From an uncultured Acetatifactor sp. (GTDB taxonomy: Bacteria > Bacillota > Clostridia > Lachnospirales > Lachnospiraceae): a DNA stretch of 58,488 nt. Both the position numbers and the translations under genes were made by a program. The stretch covers positions 623-59,110 of the forward strand of contig CAJTLR010000009.1 in the NCBI GenBank assembly GCA_910577185.1, written 5' to 3'. Below, one piece after another: positions 43,093-51,974 of the stretch. The notes below the pieces were generated by a model, which searched no databases, was not told where the DNA came from, and worked only from the letters and a program-made list of their open reading frames with translations. Every line of letters starts with the position of its first letter. Within the stretch, counting starts at the first letter, position 1.

Positions 43093-43758
43093 ATGGAAAT
43101 CGTAACGGTACATCAATTAAAGAAATATTTTGGAAAGGGAGAGGCACAAGTCAAAGCCCTGGATGGTATCGACCTTTCTATTGAGAAAGGTAAGTTTACC
43201 GCCATTATCGGTGCATCCGGCTCCGGCAAAACCACTTTGCTGAACATGATCGGCGGACTGGATACCCCTGATGAGGGGGAAGTAATCGTGGATGGTGTAA
43301 ATCTGTCCGGTTTGAAGGAGAAAGAGCTGGCTGTATTCCGCCGCAGTAAAGTAGGTTTTGTGTATCAGAATTTTAATCTGGTTCCAACACTGACCGTAAA
43401 AGAAAACATTCTGTTCCCCCTCAGTCTGGCTGGCAGTACGCCGGATCAGCGTTTCTTTGCGGATGTAGTGCAGGAGCTTTTGCTGGAGGACCGGCTGAAT
43501 GCCTATCCCCACCAGCTTTCCGGCGGCGGGCAGCAGCGGGTAGCCATCGCCAGGGCACTGATTGCCAGGCCGGCCATTCTTCTAGCCGATGAACCTACGG
43601 GAAACCTGGATGTAAAAAGTGGACAAAATGTGTTAGGACTTTTGAAAATGTCCGTGGAGACCTATCACCAGACTCTCATTATGATCACCCACAACCTTGA
43701 GATCGCACAGATGGCTGACCGTGTGCTTCGCATGGAAGACGGCCGTCTGAAGGCGTAA
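43093..43758 (+). CDS. MacB-type ABC transporter ATPase, first cassette
   Basis: A 221-residue ATPase of the MacB/LolD/BceA group. Walker A is IIGASGSGKTT, the Q loop VYQNFNLVP, the signature LSGGGQQR (one extra Gly in the usual LSGGQQQR), Walker B ILLADEPTGNLD and ITHNLEIAQ. The start is ATG at 43093. A nearby ATG at 43085 is out of frame. It pairs with the FtsX-type permease next to it, downstream of the two-component system, a layout common for peptide-antibiotic sensing and detoxification. Confidence 0.92.
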   Translation: MEIVTVHQLKKYFGKGEAQVKALDGIDLSIEKGKFTAIIGASGSGKTTLLNMIGGLDTPDEGEVIVDGVNLSGLKEKELAVFRRSKVGFVYQNFNLVPTLTVKENILFPLSLAGSTPDQRFFADVVQELLLEDRLNAYPHQLSGGGQQRVAIARALIARPAILLADEPTGNLDVKSGQNVLGLLKMSVETYHQTLIMITHNLEIAQMADRVLRMEDGRLKA

Positions 43759-43768
43759 GGAGGTTGTC

Positions 43769-46306
43769 ATGCTTGCAAATAACAACTTGAAAATATGTCA
43801 CACACTTGCGTGGCGGGATTTCAAATTTCACAAAGCAAAAAATTTACTGCTGGTTTTTGCGGTAATTTTGATTACGGGTCTGTATACCTTCACTTTTCTT
43901 CTGGGCAGCTCCGTAGAAAATGCGTACCTGCTCAATTATGAGTACCGGTACGGCTCCACCAGTCACATCCTCTACCATGGACTGACCGCGCATCAGGCAG
44001 ATAAATTAGCGCAGCATCCCAATGTAAAAAGCACGGTCCGGATCAGCGCTTTGGGTCAGCTCTCTGATGAGATGATGGGTGTCCGCAGTGTTAAGCTGGC
44101 AGTAACCGATCAGGACTATGCCCAGAGCATTCTCTCTGTTCCTACAACGGGGCGGTTGCCGGAGAATGCGGGAGAAATCGCTCTGGATGAATTTACCATG
44201 GACTCTCTGGGGGTTCTTCACGAACTGGGTGCTCCGGTGTCTGTTCAGTGGACAGATAGCAGGGGAGGACAGCACAGTACGGATTTTACCCTCTGCGGAT
44301 GGTGGGCAAGCCCCACAAACTTCACGGAAGCCTGTGCCTGGGTGACAGCGGAGTGTGCTGCCGGACTTCTGAGCGGATACCCGGATACGGCATCCGTCAC
44401 CATGGGGGTCGATCTCCATCAGCCAAAGGAATTGGAGCAGCAGGCGCAGCAGATCATGACAGATCAGGGTGTAAATCAGGTGACCTACACCACCAATCTG
44501 GCCTATAACGAAGCCAGAATGGAAATGGCAGATAAGCAGGCGACGCCGTTCTACATTCCTGCGTTGGTGGTGCTTCTGTGCGGGTTTTTGATGATTTACA
44601 GTATCATTCATGTGGCCATGGATCAGGATACCCGCTTTTTTGCCGGGCTGAAAACTTTGGGCATGACACCCCGGCAGATCCGATGGTTTCTGTTGGAAAA
44701 GGCCGCGTTGCTCTCTCTTTTCGGCCTGCTCCCCGGCTGGCTGACGGGATTTGGTATCCACTATCTGGTCACGCCCCGGATCGTCACAGGCATGGAGCAG
44801 AACCCGGCAGTCTATTTCCTATCCTGGGAGACCTTCGTCCTGGCAGCACTCAGTGCCTTCGGAACCGTTTTACTGGCGTACGTTCTGCCCGCTGCCCGGA
44901 CAGGCGGAATGATACCCACACAGATGTTGCGGAATTTGGATGAACGGGTGCCGAAAGGACGGGGGCGCAGCAGTACAGGGAAAGTCAGTATTCCTCGTCT
45001 GGCCCTCCGCTCCCTGGGGAGGAATAAAGGGCGCACACTTCTTTCCTTGCTGTCATTGCTGTTCTCCCTTCTGTTGCTCTGTTCTACCTGGATTCGTTAC
45101 ACCAGCTACGATGAAGGACTATACTTAAACGGGATGTCTCCGTGGGACTACACCATCGAGGATGGCTCTGCGGCTTCCACCGTACAGCGGTATAACCCCA
45201 ATAACCGGGCTATCACACAACAGATCGTCAGCGATCTGCGTGGACGCAGTGAGGTTTTGGAAGTAAGCGTCCTGAAATCTAAGGAAGTGAATCTGACGGC
45301 TTCTGAGGAGCTGCGCCAGCGAATCGTGGACTTTTACAATGAACCTTATGATGAAACCATGACCCGCAGAGAAAGTCAGGCGGCCTACCCCGACTGGTGT
45401 GCCGGTTTGGACTGCCTGGAACAGACGGGCAGCTATTACGGCATAGTGATTGCGCTGGAGGACGCCTACCTGCGGTATGTACTGGATAACTGTCCGGTTA
45501 CCAGCGGTGATTTTGATGCGGAACAGTTTGCTGCTGGGCGGTATGTTGTGGCCGCAGGCGCTTATGTGGAGGGCGTGTCCTCGCCTGCCGCCGGAGAAAC
45601 TGTGGAGCTGGGGGGAGAGCGGCTTGCCGTGATGGCTTCCGTTATGGGGGATACCTCGTTTTTAAGTGGAAGTAACAGTCCGGAGTCCAGCTTTCATCTG
45701 ACTTATTTTGTACCACTGTCCTTATTTGACCAGCTGTTCCCTGATGAGGGTATCCGTCAGCTGGCTGTCAACATTGACCATGGCGGACAGGAGGAGTTTG
45801 AACACTATCTCAGCTCGTATCAGAGGGGGTTGAACCGGGGGATCAGTGTCTGGATGCGCAGCGATTATCAGGAAGCTTTCCAGAATGCCAGGTTGAATGA
45901 ATGCCTACCGAAGCTGATCGTGGGGATGGTGCTGATGACCATTGGTCTGCTGAACTTTGCCAATATGCTGCTCACAAAGACCATGGTCCGAAAAAAAGAA
46001 TTTGCGGTCTATCAGAGTCTTGGTATGACAATCAGACAGCTGCAATTGCTTTTGCTGACAGAGGGTATGCTGCATGGGGCTCTTTTGACAGTAATTTTGC
46101 TGCCAGTGACTTTCTTTGTGACCTGGTTTGGAATGCCGGCAGTTTTTTCACAGCTTAACACCTGGTGTATAACCTATCATTATACACTGGCTCCCCTGTG
46201 GGCCGCCCTGCCTCTCATGCTGTTCCTGGCAGTGGCAGTACCCCTGATGTGCTGCCGGTTTATTGAGAAAGGAAACATTACAGAACGTTTGCGGGAGTTA
46301 GCGTGA
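43769..46306 (+). CDS. FtsX-type ABC permease, first cassette
   Basis: An 845-residue permease with a helix near residues 27-47, a large outside region, three more helices near 265-395, then a second similar half ending with helices near 715-840. The duplicated FtsX/MacB-like domains and two large extracytoplasmic regions place it with mechanotransmission-type (MacB/BceB-like) permeases rather than import channels. The ATG follows TAAGGAGGTTGTC, ten bases after the ATPase gene. Its stop codon lies inside repeat copy R4. Substrate not known; peptide antibiotics are a guess from context. Confidence 0.87.
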   Translation: MLANNNLKICHTLAWRDFKFHKAKNLLLVFAVILITGLYTFTFLLGSSVENAYLLNYEYRYGSTSHILYHGLTAHQADKLAQHPNVKSTVRISALGQLSDEMMGVRSVKLAVTDQDYAQSILSVPTTGRLPENAGEIALDEFTMDSLGVLHELGAPVSVQWTDSRGGQHSTDFTLCGWWASPTNFTEACAWVTAECAAGLLSGYPDTASVTMGVDLHQPKELEQQAQQIMTDQGVNQVTYTTNLAYNEARMEMADKQATPFYIPALVVLLCGFLMIYSIIHVAMDQDTRFFAGLKTLGMTPRQIRWFLLEKAALLSLFGLLPGWLTGFGIHYLVTPRIVTGMEQNPAVYFLSWETFVLAALSAFGTVLLAYVLPAARTGGMIPTQMLRNLDERVPKGRGRSSTGKVSIPRLALRSLGRNKGRTLLSLLSLLFSLLLLCSTWIRYTSYDEGLYLNGMSPWDYTIEDGSAASTVQRYNPNNRAITQQIVSDLRGRSEVLEVSVLKSKEVNLTASEELRQRIVDFYNEPYDETMTRRESQAAYPDWCAGLDCLEQTGSYYGIVIALEDAYLRYVLDNCPVTSGDFDAEQFAAGRYVVAAGAYVEGVSSPAAGETVELGGERLAVMASVMGDTSFLSGSNSPESSFHLTYFVPLSLFDQLFPDEGIRQLAVNIDHGGQEEFEHYLSSYQRGLNRGISVWMRSDYQEAFQNARLNECLPKLIVGMVLMTIGLLNFANMLLTKTMVRKKEFAVYQSLGMTIRQLQLLLLTEGMLHGALLTVILLPVTFFVTWFGMPAVFSQLNTWCITYHYTLAPLWAALPLMLFLAVAVPLMCCRFIEKGNITERLRELA

Positions 46307-46375
46307 AATTAGCAGCGAAAGCCGCACGCGCCCCGCGCAGCGAGCAGGGGAGAAGAGCATTTTCCTCCCGATCGA
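46300..46375 (+). repeat. Dispersed two-hairpin element, copy R4
   Basis: Outer arms GCGTG (46301-46305) and CACGC (46325-46329) and an inner GC-rich stem, with GAAATTA unpaired. The second hairpin GGGGAGAA...TTCCTCCC is at 46347-46369, followed by GATCG. Its first arm overlaps the stop codon of the upstream permease. More divergent than R1-R3 but keeps the plan. Confidence 0.6.
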
Positions 46376-46377
46376 AA

Positions 46378-46432
46378 AGGTACAAAACTGTACCTTTGCT
46401 GTACCTTCCTTGTGACATTGAACTGATAAAAT
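46378..46432 (+). promoter_or_regulatory. Response-regulator-type operator and promoter of the second cassette
   Basis: AGGTACA(46378-46384)-AAAC-TGTACCT(46389-46395) is a perfect 7-bp palindrome. TGTACCTT recurs at 46400, exactly 11 bp after the previous half site, as expected for OmpR-family direct repeats. TAAAAT (46427-46432) would be the -10 box, with no good -35, as at an activator-dependent promoter. Confidence 0.6.
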
Positions 46433-46480
46433 ACAGTCATAAAAGGGAAACGGATTCCCGGTTACAAGGAGGAAATATTT

Positions 46481-47152
46481 ATGGAAGCAATTTTAAAGGC
46501 TGCCGGTCTTAAAAAATATTACGGTAAGGGCGAAGCTTTGGTCAAGGCTTTGGACGGTGTGGATCTGGAGATCGAGCGTGGTAAGTTTACTGCCATCATT
46601 GGCACCTCCGGCTCCGGAAAATCTACGCTGCTGAATATGCTGGGCGGACTGGATACCCCCAGCGAGGGCAGCATTCAAATCGGAAATACGGAACTGGCAA
46701 AGCTGAACAGCGAACAGGCTACTATTTTCCGCCGCAATCATATCGGCTTCATTTTTCAGAATTACAATCTGGTGCCGGTACTCAGTGTCTGGGAAAATAT
46801 TGTTTTCCCCATCTCTCTGGATGGCCGCAGGCCTGATGAGAAGTTCATCATGGAGATTGTCCGTCTGCTTGGTTTGGAGAAGAAACTGGATCGTTTGCCC
46901 AACAATCTTTCCGGCGGGCAGCAGCAGAGAGTGGCCATTGCCCGTGCGCTGGCCTCTAAGCCTGCCATTATCCTGGCAGATGAACCCACCGGCAACCTGG
47001 ACTCCAAAACCAGTGATGATGTGATTGGTTTGCTGAAAATGACAGGCAAAGAATTTAACCAGACAATCGTGATGATTACCCATAACCCGGAAATTGCACA
47101 GATGGCGGATCGTATTGTCCGAATTGAGGACGGCCGCATGGTGTCTCAATAG
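46481..47152 (+). CDS. MacB-type ABC transporter ATPase, second cassette
   Basis: A 223-residue ATPase clearly paralogous to the one at 43093. Both start with a KKY(F/Y)GKGEA(Q/L)VKALDG segment. Walker A is IIGTSGSGKST, the Q loop IFQNYNLVP, signature LSGGQQQR, Walker B IILADEPTGNLD and ITHNPEIAQ. The ATG follows ACAAGGAGGAAATATTT. It has its own regulated promoter. Its partner permease starts 13 bases later. Confidence 0.92.
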   Translation: MEAILKAAGLKKYYGKGEALVKALDGVDLEIERGKFTAIIGTSGSGKSTLLNMLGGLDTPSEGSIQIGNTELAKLNSEQATIFRRNHIGFIFQNYNLVPVLSVWENIVFPISLDGRRPDEKFIMEIVRLLGLEKKLDRLPNNLSGGQQQRVAIARALASKPAIILADEPTGNLDSKTSDDVIGLLKMTGKEFNQTIVMITHNPEIAQMADRIVRIEDGRMVSQ

Positions 47153-47165
47153 GGAGGGATGCAGG

Positions 47166-49724
47166 ATGAAAACAGGATTCAAACCAATTCAAACACTGAA
47201 TCAGCGTATTTTTCAGAAAAATAAAGGCCGGAACCTGGTGGCGGTCATGGCCATTTTAATGACTACGATCATGTTCACAACCCTCTTTACCCTGGCACAG
47301 AGTATGAGCAAAAACATGGTGGAAATGACTTTCCGGCAGACCGGTTACGATGGTCAGGCATCCTTTAAGACCATCACTGCAGAACAGTTTTCGCTGATCG
47401 CCAATCACCCTGATGTTGCAGAAGCCGGAGAAAGCCTTGTTCTTGGTCTTGCACAAAACAAAAAGCTGGGTGGCAAACAGGTTGAGATCCGCTGGAGCAG
47501 TGACATCAATGCCAGGCATTCCTTTGCCATGCCTGCCACCGGAACAATGCCAACGGCAGCAGATGAGATCGCTCTGGACACACTGATCCTGGATCGCCTG
47601 GGTATTCCCCATCAGCTGGGGGAGACTATAACGCTGGAATGGCGCAAGGATCTTGCAAAGGAAGAGGTGACTGCCTCCACCTTTACCCTCTGTGGTTTCT
47701 GGGAGGGCAACGAATCTGTCTATGCCAGCATGGCCTGGGTAAGCCGGGAATTTGCGGATGAGATGATCGGTGACCATATTGCTGACGGAAAAACAAGCAT
47801 TTTAGGTCTGCATACCGCACAAGTGATCCTGCATAGTGACCGCAATATTGAGGCCGCCATGGAAAATATTTTGGCGGACACCGGACTGACGGACTTGAAA
47901 TTTGACGTGAATCTGGCCTATTCACCAGAGATGAATGCTACCGCAGCCCAGGAAAACATTCCCATGTACTTGGGTATGGTGCTGGTGTTTCTGGCCGGGT
48001 ATCTGATTATTTATAATATCTTTCAGATCAGTGTTACTGCCGACATCCAGTTCTATGGAAAGTTGAAAACACTGGGCACTACCACAAAGCAGATCAGGAA
48101 ACTCATTTACGGTCAGGCAAACCGGCTGTGCGTGATGGGTATCCCACTGGGGCTTCTTCTGGGCTGGCTGCTGGGCATGGTGCTGGTTCCTGTGCTGATG
48201 GGACAGCTGGAGGGCAATGCTGTGGTTTCTGCCAATCCTGTGATCTTTCTTGGATCTGCCCTTTTTGCATGGCTGACGGTTACGATTTCCTGCCTGCGTC
48301 CGGCAAGGCTGGCCGGTAAGGTTTCTCCCATGGAAGCTCTGCGGATGAGTGATGCCACCACCACAAGCAGGAAGAAAAGCAAACGCACCCGGAATGGCGC
48401 TTCCATTACCGGTATGGCCTGGGCGACTCTGGGGCGGAACAAAAAACGGACAGTGACAGTGATCTGCTCTCTGACTCTGGGGCTGGTTTTGCTCAGCTGT
48501 TTCTACGCTAAGAATGCTGCTTTTGATATGGAGAAATACCTGTCTGAGCTGACCATCTGTGACTTCCAGCTGGATGATGGCAGCAGTGCAGACTATATTG
48601 GCGGATATGACCCTCATGGCTCCACCCTGAATGCCAGACTGGTAGCATCCGTGGAAGGACTGGCTGGTCTGGAAGCCATTGGTCATCAATATTCTCATCA
48701 ATTTGAACTGACACTGGATGATGAGACCGTGCAAAACATCGGCGCCTTCTATACACAGGAAATGCTGGAGGATTGGGCAACTTACGATTCGTCCGGCCCT
48801 GCCCAGATAAAAAAAGCCATGGAAACCCGTGAAGCGATGGGTGTACTGTACGGAATGGACGGTATCCCTCTGGAGGCAATTACGCAGGAGCGGTATTTGC
48901 TTTCCGGCAGCTATGATGCAGAAAAATTTGCCAGCGGCGACTATGTGTTGGCTGTCGGTCCTGCCATAGATTCCACAGATCCGGAGAGAGGGGCCGCATT
49001 GCCTGTCCCTGCCGTCGGAAGCAGTATTGCGCTTGAAAATCGTACCTATACGGTAATGGCGATTGTATATCCGCTGCAGGCTGTGGAGGAAGGCGCTTAT
49101 GAAGGCGGTGTACAGAATCGGCACTGCATGAACTTTATTATTCCTGCTGCGGTATTCCGGCAGCAGTGGCCGGAGAATACGCTGCGGAGACTGTTCTTCA
49201 ATGTGGATGATGAACATATTCCCGCAGCACAGGAGATGCTGGATGCGTATACCGGGACCAATGACACCAGCCTGCCTGTGACATCCCGCAAAACCATGAC
49301 ACAGCAGTATGAGGCAGAAACACGGGCAGCGGCAGTCATGGGAAATACCATCAGCGTGATCATTGCCCTGGTGGGTGTGCTTAACTTCATCAATTCCATG
49401 GTCACGGCCATTGTTTCCCGCAAAAAAGAGTTTGCCATGATTCAGTCCGTGGGCATGACCAAGCGCCAGCTGCGGAAGATGCTGATTTGTGAGGGGCTGG
49501 ATTACGCAGCGATCACGCTGATGGTTTCTTATCTTGTCAGCGCTCTGGCTGTTGGAACCGGTGTCCGTGCCATGGCAGCCAATGAGTTCAGCACGTTCCA
49601 TTTTACGCTGATGCCGCTGCTGATCTGTACCCCTGTCCTCCTGGCTTTTGCGGTGCTTATCCCATTCTTCTGTTTCAAGAACTTGGAAAAGCAGAGCATT
49701 GTTGAGCGATTGAGAACAGAATAA
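47166..49724 (+). CDS. FtsX-type ABC permease, second cassette
   Basis: An 852-residue permease with the same plan as the one at 43769: helix near 25-45, extracytoplasmic part, helices near 270-405, a second half, and C-terminal helices. ATG at 47166 follows GGGAGGGATGCAGG; the frame extends 24 codons upstream into the ATPase gene but without support. The two cassettes probably arose by duplication. Their retained difference in extracytoplasmic regions suggests either different ligands or a split between sensing and export. Confidence 0.87.
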   Translation: MKTGFKPIQTLNQRIFQKNKGRNLVAVMAILMTTIMFTTLFTLAQSMSKNMVEMTFRQTGYDGQASFKTITAEQFSLIANHPDVAEAGESLVLGLAQNKKLGGKQVEIRWSSDINARHSFAMPATGTMPTAADEIALDTLILDRLGIPHQLGETITLEWRKDLAKEEVTASTFTLCGFWEGNESVYASMAWVSREFADEMIGDHIADGKTSILGLHTAQVILHSDRNIEAAMENILADTGLTDLKFDVNLAYSPEMNATAAQENIPMYLGMVLVFLAGYLIIYNIFQISVTADIQFYGKLKTLGTTTKQIRKLIYGQANRLCVMGIPLGLLLGWLLGMVLVPVLMGQLEGNAVVSANPVIFLGSALFAWLTVTISCLRPARLAGKVSPMEALRMSDATTTSRKKSKRTRNGASITGMAWATLGRNKKRTVTVICSLTLGLVLLSCFYAKNAAFDMEKYLSELTICDFQLDDGSSADYIGGYDPHGSTLNARLVASVEGLAGLEAIGHQYSHQFELTLDDETVQNIGAFYTQEMLEDWATYDSSGPAQIKKAMETREAMGVLYGMDGIPLEAITQERYLLSGSYDAEKFASGDYVLAVGPAIDSTDPERGAALPVPAVGSSIALENRTYTVMAIVYPLQAVEEGAYEGGVQNRHCMNFIIPAAVFRQQWPENTLRRLFFNVDDEHIPAAQEMLDAYTGTNDTSLPVTSRKTMTQQYEAETRAAAVMGNTISVIIALVGVLNFINSMVTAIVSRKKEFAMIQSVGMTKRQLRKMLICEGLDYAAITLMVSYLVSALAVGTGVRAMAANEFSTFHFTLMPLLICTPVLLAFAVLIPFFCFKNLEKQSIVERLRTE

Positions 49725-49747
49725 ATAGAAAGATAGTCATTTTTGTT

Positions 49748-49783
49748 GCGCCGGTTTCCCATTGCGGGGAGCCGGCGCTTTTT
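49748..49783 (+). terminator. Rho-independent terminator of the second ABC cassette
   Basis: GCGCCGG (49748-49754) pairs with CCGGCGC (49772-49778). The stem extends by TTCCC against GGGGA and is followed by TTTTT. Confidence 0.88.
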
Positions 49784-49899
49784 GCTGTCAATTTCATGGG
49801 AAAGATCCCGAAGTATGTGGCGGCCGGTTCCCGCTTCCTTTGGATTCATGGGTCAATGTTTTCCTGGTAATTTAAAACAGTAGAAATCGACATGATACC

Positions 49900-50112
49900 G
49901 AAACAGAAAGACACTGTTTCGGCTTCTGATTCCATGTGCGCTGATGCGTACTAAATCATGGTATAATGTTGACACAGAAGGGCATTGTGTCAACTATTGA
50001 TTCCATGTGCGCTGATGCGCACAAAATCATGGTATAATGTTGACACAGAAGGGCATTGTGTCAACTATTGATTCCATGTGCGCTGATGCGCACAAAATTA
50101 TGGTATAATAAA
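49900..50112 (+). repeat. Three 71-bp repeats, each with hairpins and an extended -10 box
   Basis: Units start at 49900, 49971 and 50042. Each has a first hairpin: CCGAAACA/TGTTTCGG in unit 1 and TTGACACA/TGTGTCAA in units 2 and 3, so paired bases change together. Next comes GATTCCATGTGCGCTGATGC with a GTGCGC/GCGCAC stem. Each ends with TGGTATAAT, an extended -10 box, at 49959, 50030 and 50101. A start site about seven bases after each box would place the hairpin at the RNA 5' end. No gene is seen in 49784-50222. Confidence 0.8.
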
Positions 50113-50222
50113 ATCTTCCGTTTCCTATATAATAAGTGAAAAAGCAAGGCACAATCGCAATGCACCGGAAAAACCGTGGGTGACCGGCAGAAATATGTTG
50201 TCATGCAGGAGAGATCATATGC

Positions 50223-50251
50223 TTAACATTCCCCGGATTTTGCGGTATAAT
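50223..50251 (+). promoter_or_regulatory. Predicted promoter of the peroxiredoxin gene
   Basis: TTAACA (50223-50228), a 17-base spacer and perfect TATAAT (50246-50251), about 85 bases before the chosen ATG. Confidence 0.6.
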
Positions 50252-50336
50252 GTAACTGACCAAAGGCCCGCGGAGGCAATGGAGACTGTGCAGACCGGGC
50301 GGGGCCAGTGTGGAAAAATCAGATGGAGGTATAAAA

Positions 50337-50801
50337 ATGCTGAAAGCAGGAACAAAAGCGCCGGATATTACATTGCCGGACCAGAATGGAAAGATGCATT
50401 CCCTGTCAGATTACAGGGGAAAGAAAGTGATACTCTATTTCTATCCCAAGGACAGCACTCCCGGCTGTACAAAACAGGCATGTGGTTTCGGGGAGCGGTA
50501 TCCGCAGTTTCTGGAGAAGGGGGCGGTGGTTCTTGGCGTGAGCCGGGATTCCGTTGCATCCCATAAAAAGTTTGAAGAAAAGTACGGTCTGCCGTTTACG
50601 CTGCTGTCGGACAAGGAACTTACGGCCATCAAGGCATATGATGTCTGGAAGGAAAAGATGAATTACGGCAAAGTGTCCATGGGGGTTGTAAGGACAACTT
50701 ATCTGATTGATGAGGAAGGAATCATTGTGAAATCCATGGACCAGGTGAAGGCGGCGGAGAATCCCCGGGAAATGCTGGAAATGCTGGATGAATGGAAGTA
50801 A
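50337..50801 (+). CDS. bcp: Thiol peroxidase of the Bcp/PrxQ type
   Basis: A 154-residue peroxiredoxin that reduces hydrogen peroxide and organic peroxides with thioredoxin. The active site DSTPGCTKQACGF has the peroxidatic Cys near residue 45 and a possible resolving Cys five residues later, as in PrxQ. DYRGKKVILYFYPKD and MGVVRTTYLIDEEG are typical. ATG at 50337 follows GGAGGTATAAAA. It lies in a cluster with a TlpA-type thioredoxin and, at 56.7 kb, thioredoxin reductase. Confidence 0.94.
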   Translation: MLKAGTKAPDITLPDQNGKMHSLSDYRGKKVILYFYPKDSTPGCTKQACGFGERYPQFLEKGAVVLGVSRDSVASHKKFEEKYGLPFTLLSDKELTAIKAYDVWKEKMNYGKVSMGVVRTTYLIDEEGIIVKSMDQVKAAENPREMLEMLDEWK

Positions 50802-50906
50802 GGCAGCCACCGGGCAATGCTGCCGGAAATTCTTCCGGAGGGCAGGGAAGTGAAAACAGCGGCGGGGACATGCCCGCGGCGCGGAATATCATAAGGAGAT
50901 GGCCAT

Positions 50907-51251
50907 ATGAATATAGATGAATATATTGCCGCACAGAGGGAGGATATACAGGAGATCCTGAGCCGGGTGAGGGACGTAATCAGAGAGACCCTGCCGGATG
51001 CCCGGGAGAAAATGTCCTGGCAGATGCCCACATTCTGGAAGGGCAGGAACCTGATACACTTTGCCGCACACAAAAATCATCTGGGGATTTATCCGGGACC
51101 GGAGGCGGTGGAGCATTTTGCACCGGGACTGAAGGAGGCCGGGTACCGGTACAGCAAGGGGGCGATACAGTTTCCCTACGGGAATGTGCCGTTTGACCTG
51201 ATAAGAGAGATTGCGGAGTACTGCGGCAAAATGTCCGGTACAGAATGCTGA
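50907..51251 (+). CDS. DUF1801 (YdhG-like) protein
   Basis: A 114-residue protein of the DUF1801 family: MNIDEYIAAQREDIQEILSR at the start, then EKMSWQMPTFWKG near residue 35, LIHFAAHKNHLGIYPG and a C-terminal AIQFPYGNVPFDLI. No enzymatic role is established for the family. The ATG follows ATAAGGAGATGGCCAT. Length is normal for the family. Same direction as bcp and the thioredoxin gene, but with gaps that do not prove an operon. Confidence 0.85.
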   Translation: MNIDEYIAAQREDIQEILSRVRDVIRETLPDAREKMSWQMPTFWKGRNLIHFAAHKNHLGIYPGPEAVEHFAPGLKEAGYRYSKGAIQFPYGNVPFDLIREIAEYCGKMSGTEC

Positions 51252-51305
51252 AAGGGAATTTTTGAACCATGGTAATCGGGATGAACAGGAAAAGGAGGCA
51301 GGTTG

Positions 51306-51887
51306 ATGGGCAAATATAAAAGGTTGGTGCTGACAGTGATACTGGCAGCGGTTTTCATGAGCGGATGCGGGGAAAAGGGACCGGCAGAAAGTACACCCGT
51401 TCAAAGCGGGCAGGAGAACCCGGACACATCTTCCCAGGAGGAAGAGGCAGTTCCGGTGGTTTTTGAAGCAATGGATCTGGAGGGAAATGAGGTAAGTTCC
51501 GATGTGTTTTCGGAGACAAAGCTGACCATGATCAATGTGTGGGGAACTTTCTGCGGTCCCTGCCTGCGGGAGATGCCGGATCTGGGCGAACTGGCAGGAG
51601 AATATGAGCCGGAAGAATTCCGTCTGATAGGTATCATCAGCGATGTGCAGGAAGGGGATACGGAGGAGAAAATATCCCTGGCAGAAAGCCTGATTGAGGA
51701 GACGGGGGCTGATTTTACCCATCTGCTTCTGAATGAATCGCTGTATCTTGGACTTCTGACAGGCGTGTCAGGTGTACCGACTACTTTTTTTGTGGATGAG
51801 AACGGGATTGTGGTGTATGTGGTGCAGGGAGCCAAGGATAAAGAGATGTGGCAGAAAATAATCAATGGGCTTCTGGAAGAGCTGTGA
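51306..51887 (+). CDS. TlpA/ResA-like thioredoxin-fold lipoprotein
   Basis: A 193-residue surface lipoprotein. The signal peptide ends at lipobox MSGC near residue 21. A Ser/Glu/Gln-rich linker follows, then an AhpC/TlpA-type thioredoxin domain with active site WGTFCGPC near residue 82 and cis-Pro in GVPTTFFVDENG. It would reduce disulfides outside the membrane. ATG at 51306 follows AAAGGAGGCAGGTTG; the preceding TTG is not used. Neighbouring bcp and later trxB point to thiol redox control, although no membrane reductant partner (CcdA) is seen nearby. Confidence 0.92.
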   Translation: MGKYKRLVLTVILAAVFMSGCGEKGPAESTPVQSGQENPDTSSQEEEAVPVVFEAMDLEGNEVSSDVFSETKLTMINVWGTFCGPCLREMPDLGELAGEYEPEEFRLIGIISDVQEGDTEEKISLAESLIEETGADFTHLLLNESLYLGLLTGVSGVPTTFFVDENGIVVYVVQGAKDKEMWQKIINGLLEEL

Positions 51888-51974
51888 GAGACAATCCGGT
51901 CTTGCGGGCAGGGAAAGAAAAGGTTATAATAAAAGAAAACCCTGATTTACAAAAAGAAAGAGAGGATATGCGAA

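Noticed and set aside
49900..50112. Possible CRISPR array or phage attachment repeats
   Set aside because: Whole 71-bp units are repeated without unique spacers. No integrase or cas gene nearby.
50180..50566. A 128-codon plus-strand frame overlapping the peroxiredoxin
   Set aside because: It is the peroxiredoxin coding strand in another frame. The peroxiredoxin has the better ribosome site and a complete active site.
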